NCBI RefSeq assembly: GCF_019212185.1
Contig: NZ_CP078138.1
Span: 1,160,501-1,224,500, forward strand
Direction of reading: 5' to 3'
DNA length: 64,000 nt
From: Pseudomonas fluorescens
GTDB taxonomy: Bacteria > Pseudomonadota > Gammaproteobacteria > Pseudomonadales > Pseudomonadaceae
Each line of letters starts with the position of its first letter. Within the stretch, counting starts at the first letter, position 1. Below, in pieces: positions 1 through 9,380 of this stretch. The notes below the pieces were generated by a model that did not search any database, was not told where the DNA came from, and worked only from the letters and a program-made list of their open reading frames with translations. Made by a program: the position numbers and the translations under genes.

Positions 1-1
1 G

Positions 2-571
2 TTTTTCTGGGAGCAGAGCAACCAGCGTACCGATGAATACGGCGGCAGCCTGGCCAACCGCTCGCGCTTTGCCATTGAGCTGATCCAGGCGGTGCGCGCT
101 GCGGTGGGCGAAGGTTTCCCGATCATTTTCCGTTTCTCACAGTGGAAGCAGCAGGACTACAGCGCGCGACTGGTGCAGACGTCCGAGGCACTGGGTGAAT
201 TCCTCAAGCCGTTGTCCGACGCCGGTGTGGACATTTTCCATTGCTCGACACGGCGTTTCTGGGAGCCGGAATTCGAAGGATCTGACCTCAACCTCGCTGG
301 CTGGACTCGCGTGCTGACCGGCAAACCGACCATCACCGTTGGTAGCGTTGGTCTGGACGGCGAGTTCCTGCAGTTCATGGTCAACACCGACAAAGTCGCG
401 CAACCGGCTAGCCTGGAAAACCTGCTGGAGCGCCTGAACAAGGACGAGTTCGATCTGGTGGCGGTGGGGCGTGCGCTGCTGGTCGACCCGGATTGGGCAC
501 AGAAAGTCCGTGACGGACGCGAAGGCGAGATTCTGCCATTCAGTCGCGAAGCGTTGATGACACTGGTGTAA
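2..571 (+). CDS. NADH:flavin oxidoreductase / Old Yellow Enzyme family (3' part)
   Basis: The reading frame is open from the window edge, so the N-terminal half is missing; about 189 residues are visible. Visible segments match the FMN-binding TIM barrel of OYE-type ene-reductases: NQRTDEYGGSLANRSRF near the start, a TVGSVGL strand, and the C-terminal GRALLVDPDWAQKVRDG stretch that holds the FMN phosphate. The family reduces activated C=C bonds with NAD(P)H in the cytoplasm; the substrate cannot be told. The last 32 bases overlap the end of the convergent glycosyltransferase gene. Confidence 0.9.
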   Translation, partial: FFWEQSNQRTDEYGGSLANRSRFAIELIQAVRAAVGEGFPIIFRFSQWKQQDYSARLVQTSEALGEFLKPLSDAGVDIFHCSTRRFWEPEFEGSDLNLAGWTRVLTGKPTITVGSVGLDGEFLQFMVNTDKVAQPASLENLLERLNKDEFDLVAVGRALLVDPDWAQKVRDGREGEILPFSREALMTLV

Positions 572-1739
572 GCGGCGTCTCAACGGACGTTGGCGCGGGG
601 CCCTGGCAGGCGCCGCGCAACTGCCCCTCGAACTGCTCGATGATCGCCGCCCAGCCCTGACGGCTGGCGTGCTGGCGGGCATTGAGGCGGATGCAGCGCA
701 GGGTTTCCGCTTGTTCCAGCATCCAACTGGCGGCGTCGCAAAAAGCTTCTTCATCACCCGGCATCGCCAACACCCCGTTGTAGCCATGGCGGATGTGCTG
801 CGCGGCGGCGGCCTGATCGTAGGCCACCACGCCCAAGCCTGAGGCCAGCGCCTCAAGCACCACATTGCCAAAAGTTTCGGTCAGGCTGGGGAACACAAAC
901 ACATCCCCCGAGGCGTAGTGGCAAGCCAGCGCTTCGCCACGTTGTGAACCACAGAAGATTGCCTCTGGCAGTTCTTCCTCCAGCGCCGCCCGTTGCGGAC
1001 CATCGCCCACCACAATCAGCTTCATCCGCCGTTGTGGATAACTCGCGAGCAGGTGCTCGTAACAGCGTTTGAGCAACCCCAGATTCTTCTCCGGTGCCAG
1101 TCTGCCGACGTGGATCACTGCGATATCGTCAGCGCCAAGCCCCCAACTTTCCCGCAACGACGCCAGCCGTTTGGCCGGATGGAACAACTGACTATCGACA
1201 CCTCGGGACAGCAGCGACAGGCGCTCGAAATGCCGCCGTTCCAGTTCCAGTTGCTGGCTCGCGCTGGGCACCAGGGTCAGGGCCGAGCGATTGTGGAACC
1301 AGCGCAAATAGTGGGTCAGCAGGCGCGTCAGCAAACCGAAGCCATATTGACTGGAGTACTGCTGGAAGTTGGTGTGAAAGCCGCTGACCACGGCGATTCC
1401 CAGGCGCCGTGCGGCGCGCAACGCAGACAGGCCCAATGGCCCTTCAGTGGCGATGTACAGCACGTCCGGACGCTGACGTTTCCAGCGCCGCAGCAACTTG
1501 TGCATCGACGACTGGCCCCACTGCAGACCGGGGTAGCCCGGCAGTGGCCAGCCTCGGCACAGCAAAACGGCATCGTCGCTGGTGGCTTGTTGGTCGCAAT
1601 CCTGGCGCGGGCGGACCAACTCTACCTGGTGTCCCCGCGCGCGCAAGCCATCGCACAGGCGGCCCAGAGTGTTGGCCACGCCGTTGATTTCCGGTGGAAA
1701 GGTTTCTGTGATCAGGGTGATATGCAGGGCTGTCGTCAT
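540..1739 (-). CDS. Glycosyltransferase family 4 (MgtA/PimB-like)
   Basis: A 399-residue GT-B glycosyltransferase. The N-terminus (TETFPPEINGVANTLGRL) has the nucleotide-sugar transferase fold of the alpha-mannosyltransferase/MgtA group. The C-terminal half has HVGRLAPEKN and the EX7E motif ETFGNVVLE that binds the donor sugar nucleotide. Family members transfer a hexose, often mannose, to lipids or polysaccharide at the cytoplasmic face of the membrane; the acceptor is unknown here. Longer in-frame starts exist up to 1844, but the ATG at 1739 with GAGG just upstream gives the family's usual N-terminus. It lies 64 bases downstream of cysZ on the same strand. Confidence 0.85.
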   Translation of the reverse strand: MTTALHITLITETFPPEINGVANTLGRLCDGLRARGHQVELVRPRQDCDQQATSDDAVLLCRGWPLPGYPGLQWGQSSMHKLLRRWKRQRPDVLYIATEGPLGLSALRAARRLGIAVVSGFHTNFQQYSSQYGFGLLTRLLTHYLRWFHNRSALTLVPSASQQLELERRHFERLSLLSRGVDSQLFHPAKRLASLRESWGLGADDIAVIHVGRLAPEKNLGLLKRCYEHLLASYPQRRMKLIVVGDGPQRAALEEELPEAIFCGSQRGEALACHYASGDVFVFPSLTETFGNVVLEALASGLGVVAYDQAAAAQHIRHGYNGVLAMPGDEEAFCDAASWMLEQAETLRCIRLNARQHASRQGWAAIIEQFEGQLRGACQGPAPTSVETPLTPVSSTLRD

Positions 1740-1803
1740 GACCTCAGTGTCGGCTGAGGCCATGTCGTCATTGTGACGAGGTGATGACGAATAGGTGACC
1801 GAC

Positions 1804-2559
1804 TCAGCGCTGGCGAGCGACCAGATTCTCCGCCCCACGCTCACGCACCCAGAACAGCGTGGCCCCGGCCACGGCCGCCGGCATCATCAGGATGTTCACC
1901 ACCGGAATCAGCAGCACCAGGTACACGCTGCCGCCAAAGCTCATGCTCTGCCAGCGTTTTTCCCGCAGCCAGGCGAGCATCTCGTTCCAGCCCAGTTTGT
2001 GGTTGTCTGCCGGGTAGTCGATGTACTGGATCGCCATCATCCACACGCCGAAGATCAGCCACAGCGGCGCGGCGATCAGGTTGACCACCGGGATGAACGA
2101 CAGGATGAACAGCGCCAGCGCCCTGGGCAGAAAGTACCCCAGTTTGCGCATCTCGCGAGCCAAGGTGCGTGGGACCATGGCCACCAGTTCACCCCAGCTG
2201 AAGGCGGGGAAGTCATCGGTGCCACGCACCACCACTTCGACTTTTTCCGCGAGAAAGCCGTTGAACGGTGCAGCGATGATGTTGGCGAGCATGGTGAACG
2301 TGAAGAACACCATCAGCAGCACCAGCACCACGAACAGTGGCCACAGCACATAACTGAGGAAGCTCAGCCAGTCAGGCAGCGATGGCATCAGCGTATCGAC
2401 CCACAGGCTGAACTGATGACCGGCCAGGTAGATCAATCCGACGAACAGCAACAGGTTGATGACCAGCGGCAATAGCACGAACAGACGCAGGCCGGGACTC
2501 AGGACCAGCTTCAGGCCTTCGCGCAGATATTGCGGGCCGGACAGAACAGGGGCGGGCAT
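1804..2559 (-). CDS. cysZ: Sulfate transporter CysZ
   Basis: A 251-residue inner-membrane protein, the normal CysZ length. It has hydrophobic segments near residues 22-48, 70-100 and 140-175 and around 200-235, with the family features [19 protein letters not shown] and the [13 protein letters not shown] region followed by [12 protein letters not shown]. CysZ moves sulfate into the cytoplasm to feed cysteine synthesis. The chosen ATG has GGAG seven bases upstream; the frame stays open to 2790 but the extra residues are not CysZ-like. It is divergent from trxB, so a sulfur-assimilation gene and a thiol-redox gene share one promoter region. Confidence 0.93.
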   Translation of the reverse strand: MPAPVLSGPQYLREGLKLVLSPGLRLFVLLPLVINLLLFVGLIYLAGHQFSLWVDTLMPSLPDWLSFLSYVLWPLFVVLVLLMVFFTFTMLANIIAAPFNGFLAEKVEVVVRGTDDFPAFSWGELVAMVPRTLAREMRKLGYFLPRALALFILSFIPVVNLIAAPLWLIFGVWMMAIQYIDYPADNHKLGWNEMLAWLREKRWQSMSFGGSVYLVLLIPVVNILMMPAAVAGATLFWVRERGAENLVARQR

Positions 2560-3830
<1,271 letters not shown>

Positions 3831-3844
3831 GTCTGAGCGAAAGA

Positions 3845-3870
3845 AAAAACCGGCCTTGGCCGGTTTTTTC
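3845..3870 (+). terminator. Rho-independent terminator of trxB
   Basis: Six A residues, then CCGGCC-TT-GGCCGG, then six T residues, 15 bases after the trxB stop. The A-tract on the left makes it usable from the minus strand too. Confidence 0.9.
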
Positions 3871-3888
3871 TTGTCCGCGATTCAGGGC

Positions 3889-4227
3889 TCAGCGGCGAGT
3901 CAGGGGCTGGGTGGTGAACTTCACACCGGCCAGTCCGTGGGCAATCAGCGCGCGGATGTTGCCGTGGTCGGTGCCTTCTGGCGTCGCCAGTACCGAGCGG
4001 TAGTGTTCGCCGAACGCCAGCAGGGCCTCTTTATCGCTCAGGCCTTCGAGCAGGGCCAGGCCCAGAGTCTTGCATGAGCCTTCGTTCTGGCCGGCGGCGT
4101 TTTCCACGCCGCCGTTGTTGAAGGCTTGTGGCTGGTAATCGTAGCCTGCAGCGATAAACGCCAAGGTATCGGCAAATGCATGTTCGCCGTTGTTGAGGCT
4201 GGCGCGCAGGGTGTTCAGGTCAGTCAT
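3889..4227 (-). CDS. HopJ-family protein
   Basis: A 112-residue protein matching the HopJ family named after a P. syringae type III effector candidate. Visible features are the N-terminal MTDLNTLRASLNNGEHAFADT, the FNNGGVENAAGQNEGSCKTL centre, and a helical C-terminus with EGTDHGNIRALIAHG. The family is widespread in pseudomonads without type III secretion and has no proven enzymatic role, so the effector label is probably misleading. The chosen ATG has AAAGGA upstream and overlaps the end of the DUF1244 gene by 8 bases, implying translational coupling at the end of the fol operon. Confidence 0.8.
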   Translation of the reverse strand: MTDLNTLRASLNNGEHAFADTLAFIAAGYDYQPQAFNNGGVENAAGQNEGSCKTLGLALLEGLSDKEALLAFGEHYRSVLATPEGTDHGNIRALIAHGLAGVKFTTQPLTRR

Positions 4228-4516
4228 GGGTTTTTCCTTTGGCGAACGCCGCCTGTTGTTCGGCGCTGGCTTCTTGCTGGTATTGGGCTTTCCACTCGGC
4301 GTACGGCATGCCATAGACGACTTCGCGGGCATCATCGAGGCTGACCTCGATCTGGCGCTCGTCAGCTGCGGCCTTGTACCACTTGGACAGGCAGTTGCGG
4401 CAGAAGCCGGAGAGGTTCATCAGGTCGATATTCTGCACATCCTTGCGGCTGTCCAGGTGGGCGACCAGCCGGCGAAAGGCGGCGGCTTCGAGTTCCAGTT
4501 GTTCTTGGGGTGTCAT
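4220..4516 (-). CDS. DUF1244 domain protein
   Basis: A 98-residue helical protein with the family's conserved CRNCLSKWY core and an acidic ending around YGMPYAEWKAQY. DUF1244 proteins are short, cytoplasmic and of unknown function; the paired cysteines are conserved and could bind a metal, which is inference. The start at 4516 has AGGGA upstream. It follows folX by about 100 bases of repeat-rich DNA and overlaps the HopJ gene's start. Confidence 0.85.
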   Translation of the reverse strand: MTPQEQLELEAAAFRRLVAHLDSRKDVQNIDLMNLSGFCRNCLSKWYKAAADERQIEVSLDDAREVVYGMPYAEWKAQYQQEASAEQQAAFAKGKTHD

Positions 4517-4538
4517 GGGGAGTCCCTGGGACAGCGGC

Positions 4539-4606
4539 AAGCTTCAAGCTTGAAGCTGCAAGATGGGTGGCGGTGGCTACTAGCTTAAAGCTTGAGGGCT
4601 ATAGCT
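4539..4606. repeat. AGCTT-type palindromic repeat cluster
   Basis: Between folX and the DUF1244 gene lies a perfect 18-base palindrome AGCTTCAAGCTTGAAGCT (4540-4557), followed by degenerate copies AGCTTAAAGCTTGAGGGCT (4582-4600) and AGCTCCAAGCT. This kind of CAAGCTTGAAGC repeat is common in intergenic DNA of fluorescent pseudomonads. It could act as a folX transcript end or an mRNA stabiliser; no T-tract is present. Confidence 0.65.
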
Positions 4607-4612
4607 CCAAGC

Positions 4613-4984
4613 TCAGCGGCTCGCCGCGAGCGTAATCGAAACCGACTCGGCAAAGCGCAAGGCGTGAGGTTTGTCGACTTCAACTTCGGCGTACAACACG
4701 CTCTGGTTGGCCATGACCAGGTCGAGCAATTCCTGGGTCATGCGTTCGAGCAGGGCAAAACGGTTGCCCTCGACATGGGCGATGATTGCCTTGGTGATGG
4801 TGCGATAGTTCAGCGCGTGGTCGATGTCATTATCGCGCACTGCTTCCTGGGCTGCGTAGAGGATGGTCAGGTTGATCAGCACATCCTGCTTGTTGAGGAT
4901 TTCGTCCTCATTGATGCCAATGAAGGTCCGCAAACACAGGTCTTTTACCCGGATCCGGGCCATTCCCGGTTGAAGTTGTGGCAT
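4613..4984 (-). CDS. folX: Dihydromonapterin/dihydroneopterin triphosphate 2'-epimerase FolX
   Basis: A 123-residue member of the FolB/FolX fold. It has the N-terminal [18 protein letters not shown], the [12 protein letters not shown] segment and [16 protein letters not shown], and the C-terminal [14 protein letters not shown] that carries the conserved substrate-binding region. FolX epimerises dihydroneopterin triphosphate to the monapterin form on the way to tetrahydromonapterin, the cofactor of phenylalanine hydroxylase in Pseudomonas. It sits two bases downstream of folE with GGAG before its ATG. Confidence 0.9.
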   Translation of the reverse strand: MPQLQPGMARIRVKDLCLRTFIGINEDEILNKQDVLINLTILYAAQEAVRDNDIDHALNYRTITKAIIAHVEGNRFALLERMTQELLDLVMANQSVLYAEVEVDKPHALRFAESVSITLAASR

Positions 4985-4986
4985 TG

Positions 4987-5547
4987 CTACTTGCTCCGTC
5001 CAATCAATTGCAGGAACTCCTGGCGCGTGTTGCTCGAGTCGCGGAAGGCGCCGAGCATCACCGAGGTGTTCATGGTCGAATTCTGTTTCTCGACGCCGCG
5101 CATCATCATGCACATGTGCCGGGCCTCGATCACTACGGCTACGCCGGCGGCGTTGGTGACACCTTGCACCGCCTCGGCGATCTGCCGGGTGAGGTTTTCC
5201 TGGATCTGCAGGCGCCGCGCGAACATGTCGACGATTCTGGCGATCTTCGACAGGCCCAGCACCTTGCCTGTAGGAATATAAGCTACATGGGCCTTGCCGA
5301 TGAAGGGCAGCAGGTGATGTTCGCAGAGTGAGTAGAGTTCGATGTTGTCGACGATCACCATTTCATCGTTGTCAGAGGCGAACAATGCACCGTTGACGAT
5401 CTCTTCGACGCTTTGCCCATAACCATGACACAGGTACTGCATGGCCTTCGCCGCGCGTACTGGCGTGTCGAGCAGCCCCTCGCGATCGGGGTTCTCACCC
5501 AGGCCAATGAGGATCTCGCGGTACTGCTGGGGCAGGGTCGAGCTCAT
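4987..5547 (-). CDS. folE: GTP cyclohydrolase I FolE
   Basis: A 186-residue type I GTP cyclohydrolase, which converts GTP to dihydroneopterin triphosphate. The zinc ligands are visible in [10 protein letters not shown] and in the HMCMMMRGV motif; [19 protein letters not shown] and [10 protein letters not shown] are the family's substrate-pocket segments. It lies between folM and folX, so it supplies the monapterin branch. GAGGAAA precedes the ATG. Confidence 0.95.
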   Translation of the reverse strand: MSSTLPQQYREILIGLGENPDREGLLDTPVRAAKAMQYLCHGYGQSVEEIVNGALFASDNDEMVIVDNIELYSLCEHHLLPFIGKAHVAYIPTGKVLGLSKIARIVDMFARRLQIQENLTRQIAEAVQGVTNAAGVAVVIEARHMCMMMRGVEKQNSTMNTSVMLGAFRDSSNTRQEFLQLIGRSK

Positions 5548-5568
5548 GCTGTTTCCTCGCGAGTCGGC

Positions 5569-6279
5569 TTACTTGACGTGCCGGCCGCCGTTGACGGTGA
5601 GGGTGGTGCCCGTGACATAGGGGTTGTCCAGCAGATAGCGCAGGCTCTGGTAGACGACCTCGCTGCCGGGCTCGAAGCCCAGCGCCGACTTGGCCAGGGC
5701 CTTGGCGCGGTAGGCCGCGTCGTCGTCAGCATTGAACAGTAGCAGGGCCGGGGCGATGCCGTTGACCTTGATTGCCGGCGCATAACGAGCGGCGAACGAC
5801 AGGGTCAGGCTGTCTAACCCGGCTTTGCTGGCGCAGTAAGCAATGTGCTTGCTGCTGCCCTTGCGGGTCACATCGTCGCTGATGTGAACGATGTCGGCCG
5901 GGCTTGAGCGCTGCAGCAGCGCGGCGCAGTGCAAATTGATCAGGTAGGGCGCGAGCATGTGGACGTTGACCATCTGTGCGAAGGCGGCTGCTTCGTTGTC
6001 AGGTGTTTCCGCAATCCATGCCGAAGCGTTATGCACAATGGCGCGCAGGCAGGGTGTATGGCGCTTGAGTTCATCGATGAACGCGATAATTCCGGTTTCG
6101 CAGGAAAAATCCGCATACAAGGTGATGGCCCCCTGTTCACGCAAGGTCTGCACGCCCGGGCGCTCGGTGCGATAGCTGATGATCACCGAATGGCCGTCTT
6201 CCAGCAGGCGCTGCGCGCAGTGCAGGCCGACGCGCTGGCTGGCGCCGGTGATCAGGATCGGGGCAGGGGAGGAGGTCAT
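5569..6279 (-). CDS. folM: Dihydromonapterin reductase FolM
   Basis: A 236-residue short-chain dehydrogenase. The cofactor motif TGASQRVG follows the N-terminus, NAS lies in the middle, the catalytic YCASKAG is near residue 155, and the C-terminus ends in VTGTTLTVNGGRHVK. FolM reduces dihydromonapterin to tetrahydromonapterin with NADPH, which fits the folM-folE-folX order. ATG at 6279 was chosen over an in-frame TTG at 6306; a TATAGT element lies just upstream. The 22-base gap to folE supports one transcript. Confidence 0.9.
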   Translation of the reverse strand: MTSSPAPILITGASQRVGLHCAQRLLEDGHSVIISYRTERPGVQTLREQGAITLYADFSCETGIIAFIDELKRHTPCLRAIVHNASAWIAETPDNEAAAFAQMVNVHMLAPYLINLHCAALLQRSSPADIVHISDDVTRKGSSKHIAYCASKAGLDSLTLSFAARYAPAIKVNGIAPALLLFNADDDAAYRAKALAKSALGFEPGSEVVYQSLRYLLDNPYVTGTTLTVNGGRHVK

Positions 6280-6348
6280 GGACGGCTCGCTTCGCAGGTA
6301 GGGCAAAACTATACCAGTGCCGCGAGCCGGTTACCTCAAAGGCTGGAG

Positions 6349-6918
6349 TCAGTGATTTTGCGGTGCAACTTCGGCCGGCATTGACCGTGCAGGTGCACGG
6401 TGCAGCCAGTTGGCCAGCAAGCGGGTCGACAGTGGAATGAAAAAATAGACCATCAGCGGTGTCAGGGCCAGGGTGCTGATTAACACCCGTGCGAGCATGT
6501 CCAGTTCACCGAGCAGCGGACCCAGGACAAAGTTGAATAGCAGCGACACCGGGAAGAACGCCAGCCAGATCGCCACGGCCTGCTTCCAGCGTGGAGGGCG
6601 TTGATCTGCCGCGCCGAACCAACCGTCGATGCCGCTGACCCGGTGCTCCGAGGGATGGGCAAACAAGTCGCTGCCGCGTTCCAGCCATGCGGTACGCGAG
6701 GCGGAGTGCTCCCAGGCATGCAGGGTGTGCTCATCAGCGAAGCGGAAGATAATCTGGAATTCGTCATCACCGGGCGGCGGGGCCAGCACGCCGGAACCGA
6801 GATAACCGCTGAAGTCGGTGGCCAGTTGTTCGCCTTCGCGTAACCAGGCGATCAGGTCTTGATAGCGCCCGCTGGCAACGCGGCGCGCCACCATCAGGGT
6901 GACGGGGGAGGTCGACAT
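6349..6918 (-). CDS. Antibiotic biosynthesis monooxygenase-like domain with two membrane helices
   Basis: A 189-residue protein. Residues 1-95 resemble an ABM/dimeric ferredoxin-like domain (start VTLMVARRVASGRYQDLIAWL, later DDEFQIIFRFADEHTLHAWEHS). Residues 120-175 form two hydrophobic helices, so it is membrane-anchored. Soluble ABM proteins bind or oxidise small aromatics; this membrane-tailed subgroup has no established role. The ATG at 6918 has GGAG eight bases upstream. It is divergent from the MerR regulator, so light-linked control is possible but unproven. Confidence 0.75.
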   Translation of the reverse strand: MSTSPVTLMVARRVASGRYQDLIAWLREGEQLATDFSGYLGSGVLAPPPGDDEFQIIFRFADEHTLHAWEHSASRTAWLERGSDLFAHPSEHRVSGIDGWFGAADQRPPRWKQAVAIWLAFFPVSLLFNFVLGPLLGELDMLARVLISTLALTPLMVYFFIPLSTRLLANWLHRAPARSMPAEVAPQNH

Positions 6919-7129
6919 TTTATATCTCCGTAGGACTCGCACGTGATTCCGGGTAGGAAGCGTGCACAGCGCAGCGCCGGGGTAGTGGGCTGCACCTTGG
7001 GACAAGCAAGGAATATTCCAGATTTTAGCAAAAAATAGCGTCGATATTCGTCGGACGTGCTGCCTACTTGTGTAGGAGGTAGCATTGCCCGCTAAAATAG
7101 GATCCAAATCGCTCCAGAGTTTTTCTCTC

Positions 7130-8089
7130 ATGCCTGAAATCATTGAGCCTGCCGGATTGTCGCTCGAAGATCGCGCAGCCAGACAAGTGAATCTGGTTCC
7201 CATCCGAGATGTCGCGCGCTTGACCGGTGTTAACCCGGTGACCTTGCGTGCCTGGGAGCGACGTTACGGCTTGATTCAGCCGACACGCACCGAAAGTGGT
7301 CACCGGCTCTATAGCGAGAGCGATATCCGTGCGATTCGCAGCATTCTCGGCTGGATTGCGCGGGGTGTACCCGTCGGCAAGGTGGGCCAGATCCTGGCGC
7401 GGACTCAGGTCAATGAGGCGTTGTCGGACTTTATTCCCGATGAGTTGGTTCAGGCGGATTACGCGCAGTGGCAAGGACAGATTCGCACAGCAATGGTCAA
7501 TTATGACGACCTTGAACTGACACGCATCTACGGTCAGGTGTTCTCTACCTATGCTGCGCCTGTGGTGTTCCAGAACATTTTCATGCCGGTCTGGAGTCAG
7601 GCTCTGCAGCACAAGGATCATTTTGCTCGAGCCAGTGAGTGGGTGATGCTTGATGCGTTCCTGCGTTCCCGGGTGATGCAGCGCCTGATGATAGCGCGGG
7701 GACCGAAAACCGCGCAGGTGGCAGTGGCCGGGATTGAAGGGCATTGTCTTGAGTTGGAGTTGTTGCTGGCCGGCTTGTATTTGAGCAGTGAGGATATTAC
7801 GGTCAGGGTCCTGGCGCTCGGTAACCCCATTGATGAGTTGACGCTGATCTGTGAAAAAATCCAGCCGCAGGCGTTGGTGCTGGTTTCCAATCGCGCACCC
7901 GCTTCCGATTTCATGCGGCGCTTGAACCGCCTGGCAATGAGTGTGGATTGCCAAACGCTGTTGGCGGGGTCGGCTTCGGAATTGGCGCAAGACAAGCTGG
8001 CCGGTTCGTCGATCGGCTGCCTGGGTAATGAAGGGATGGGGATGCGCCAGCGTCTGCAGCACTTTCTCGGCGGAACGCTGGATACTTGA
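7130..8089 (+). CDS. MerR-family regulator, LitR/CarH-like (PplR class)
   Basis: A 319-residue transcription factor. The MerR helix-turn-helix is at residues 22-55 (IRDVARLTGVNPVTLRAWE, then RRYGL). The rest is two domains arranged like LitR/CarH: a helical bundle (ADYAQWQGQIRTAMVNYDDL and onward) and a Rossmann-like C-terminal domain from about residue 200. At the cobalamin-binding site the sequence is IEGHCLEL, which keeps a histidine but lacks the usual final Gly of (D/E)xHxxG. This fits class II LitR proteins (PplR in P. putida), which work with LOV proteins rather than B12. The LOV gene lies two genes away. Confidence 0.85.
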   Translation: MPEIIEPAGLSLEDRAARQVNLVPIRDVARLTGVNPVTLRAWERRYGLIQPTRTESGHRLYSESDIRAIRSILGWIARGVPVGKVGQILARTQVNEALSDFIPDELVQADYAQWQGQIRTAMVNYDDLELTRIYGQVFSTYAAPVVFQNIFMPVWSQALQHKDHFARASEWVMLDAFLRSRVMQRLMIARGPKTAQVAVAGIEGHCLELELLLAGLYLSSEDITVRVLALGNPIDELTLICEKIQPQALVLVSNRAPASDFMRRLNRLAMSVDCQTLLAGSASELAQDKLAGSSIGCLGNEGMGMRQRLQHFLGGTLDT

Positions 8090-8092
8090 TGC

Positions 8093-8698
8093 TCAGAGGT
8101 GCAGGGCGGGATGGCTCAGGCGATGCTGCTGGAGAATGTACTGGCGTAACCGCTCGGTTTCGCCGGTATTGCCCTGATTGAGTCGGTACGCATAAAAGCC
8201 TTGCTCGTTCTGCCGTTCGAAGGTCCCGCGCAACGCAATGCGCTCATACCCTGAAGGACTGAACCACAGCGAAAAGCCTTTCGGCGGCTTGGTGCGATTG
8301 CGCACTTCCAACAAGACACCCTTGAACGAAATTTCGTGCACCCACAATGCGCTTGGCTGACCTTTGGCATTTTCCAGGGCGACCGGCTCTTCAAGTGCCA
8401 GGCGCCAGGGTCGCACCATCGGCCCACCTTCATAAATGCTGGGCACGCCCAAGCGTAAATGCAGCGCATGAAATTCATCTTCTTCCAGGTGCAGGGGGAA
8501 GGTGATCTGCTGGTTTTCGAATTGCGCCTGGATAGTGACTTGTTCATTTGCCGCCAGACGGGTGAGCAGATCCCGGATTTGCGAACCGCCATTAACCAGC
8601 AGGCTCGACGTCGCATCACGCACGTTGAGCTGCGGGTTGTGTTGCATGGTTCGGATGAAGTCCAGCTCATCCTGGGTCAGGAGGGCGTCGCGCTGCAT
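8093..8698 (-). CDS. PilZ/YcgR-like hypothetical protein
   Basis: A 201-residue soluble protein ending three bases from the MerR gene. The first 85 residues (ATSSLLVNGGSQIRDLLTRL, then VTIQAQFENQQITFPLHL) resemble the YcgR N-terminal domain. The second half has a beta-rich PilZ-like layout: an arginine-bearing segment VRPWRLAL, then HEISFKGVLLEV, which resembles the (D/N)xSxxG c-di-GMP motif with Glu in place of Asp. If genuine it would link c-di-GMP to the light module. The altered motif means ligand binding is uncertain. It lies between the regulator and the photoreceptor. Confidence 0.6.
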   Translation of the reverse strand: MQRDALLTQDELDFIRTMQHNPQLNVRDATSSLLVNGGSQIRDLLTRLAANEQVTIQAQFENQQITFPLHLEEDEFHALHLRLGVPSIYEGGPMVRPWRLALEEPVALENAKGQPSALWVHEISFKGVLLEVRNRTKPPKGFSLWFSPSGYERIALRGTFERQNEQGFYAYRLNQGNTGETERLRQYILQQHRLSHPALHL

Positions 8699-8719
8699 GG
8701 CTAGCTCGAAGGATATAGT

Positions 8720-8741
8720 TACAAAGTTATTGGTGATTGTA
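8720..8741. promoter_or_regulatory. TACAA-N12-TTGTA dyad upstream of the PilZ-like gene
   Basis: A perfect inverted repeat TACAA (8720-8724) and TTGTA (8737-8741), separated by 12 bases, in the promoter of the minus-strand PilZ-like gene. It resembles the TACA/TGTA-containing sites reported for PplR regulators, but the TACA-to-TGTA gap is 14 rather than 12 bases. Operator role is inference. Confidence 0.35.
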
Positions 8742-8752
8742 GTTAGTGACCA

Positions 8753-9226
8753 TTAATTCGCTAACTGGTTCTGACCGCTGGTCGCCTTCAGTGCGCGAAT
8801 TTCCGCCTGGGCTTCAGCCAGTTGTGCTTCCAACTGAGCAACACGTAACTGGGCCTTCACCTGCACGGTCACATCTTTTTGAACGCCGACAAAATATGTC
8901 TGACCGTCGCTCTCGTTGTAAACCGAGGAAAGCGACAGCTCATTCCAGAATGGTGTGCCGTCCTTGCGGTAATTGCGCAGGATTTCGCGGCACGAGCCAT
9001 TGCTCTTAAGGGTTTCACGAACCGTATCGAGCGCCCCTTGCTCACGATCACCTGACTGTAGAAAACGACAGTCCTGGTAAAGAATTTCTTCAGCGCTGTA
9101 ACCCGTAAGCTTTTCGAACGCCGGATTCACGTAAATCAGAATGGCGTCTTCGCCTTCCTTTTCAGAAATCACTATCCCGTCGTTCGAAGCATTAATCACC
9201 ATTTGCAGCAATTGCGCATTGATCAT
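8753..9226 (-). CDS. Short LOV blue-light photoreceptor (PpSB1-LOV type)
   Basis: A 157-residue protein made of one PAS/LOV domain plus a C-terminal coiled coil. The photoactive cysteine is Cys53 in YQDCRFLQ, the LOV flavin-adduct motif. NYRKDGTPFWNELS and YFVGVQKDVT are the remaining flavin-binding segments. The coiled coil (VAQLEAQLAEAQAEIRALKA) should mediate dimerisation. With no output domain, signalling must go through a partner; the MerR regulator two genes away is the obvious candidate, as in the pplR/ppSB-LOV pairs of P. putida. Start at MINAQLLQ, where known short LOV proteins begin. Confidence 0.93.
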   Translation of the reverse strand: MINAQLLQMVINASNDGIVISEKEGEDAILIYVNPAFEKLTGYSAEEILYQDCRFLQSGDREQGALDTVRETLKSNGSCREILRNYRKDGTPFWNELSLSSVYNESDGQTYFVGVQKDVTVQVKAQLRVAQLEAQLAEAQAEIRALKATSGQNQLAN

Positions 9227-9380
9227 CGGGGCATCCACTGGGGGTTGAAGGGTGCCATTTATTTTAAGGCATGGCCGACGGCTGTCCACATGCCATCAGT
9301 GCTCGTTGAGACTCAATCGCAGTTTTTTTTTGCCAGCTGTTAAGATCGCCGGTCTTTGACTCAGCTTCAGGATCAGATTG

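Noticed and set aside
3889-4227. Type III effector call for the HopJ-like gene
   Set aside because: No type III genes or hrp box nearby, and it is embedded in a pterin operon; the name reflects family history only.
6919-7129. PplR-type direct repeat between the ABM and MerR genes
   Set aside because: No TGTACA-like pair at the expected spacing was found by eye.
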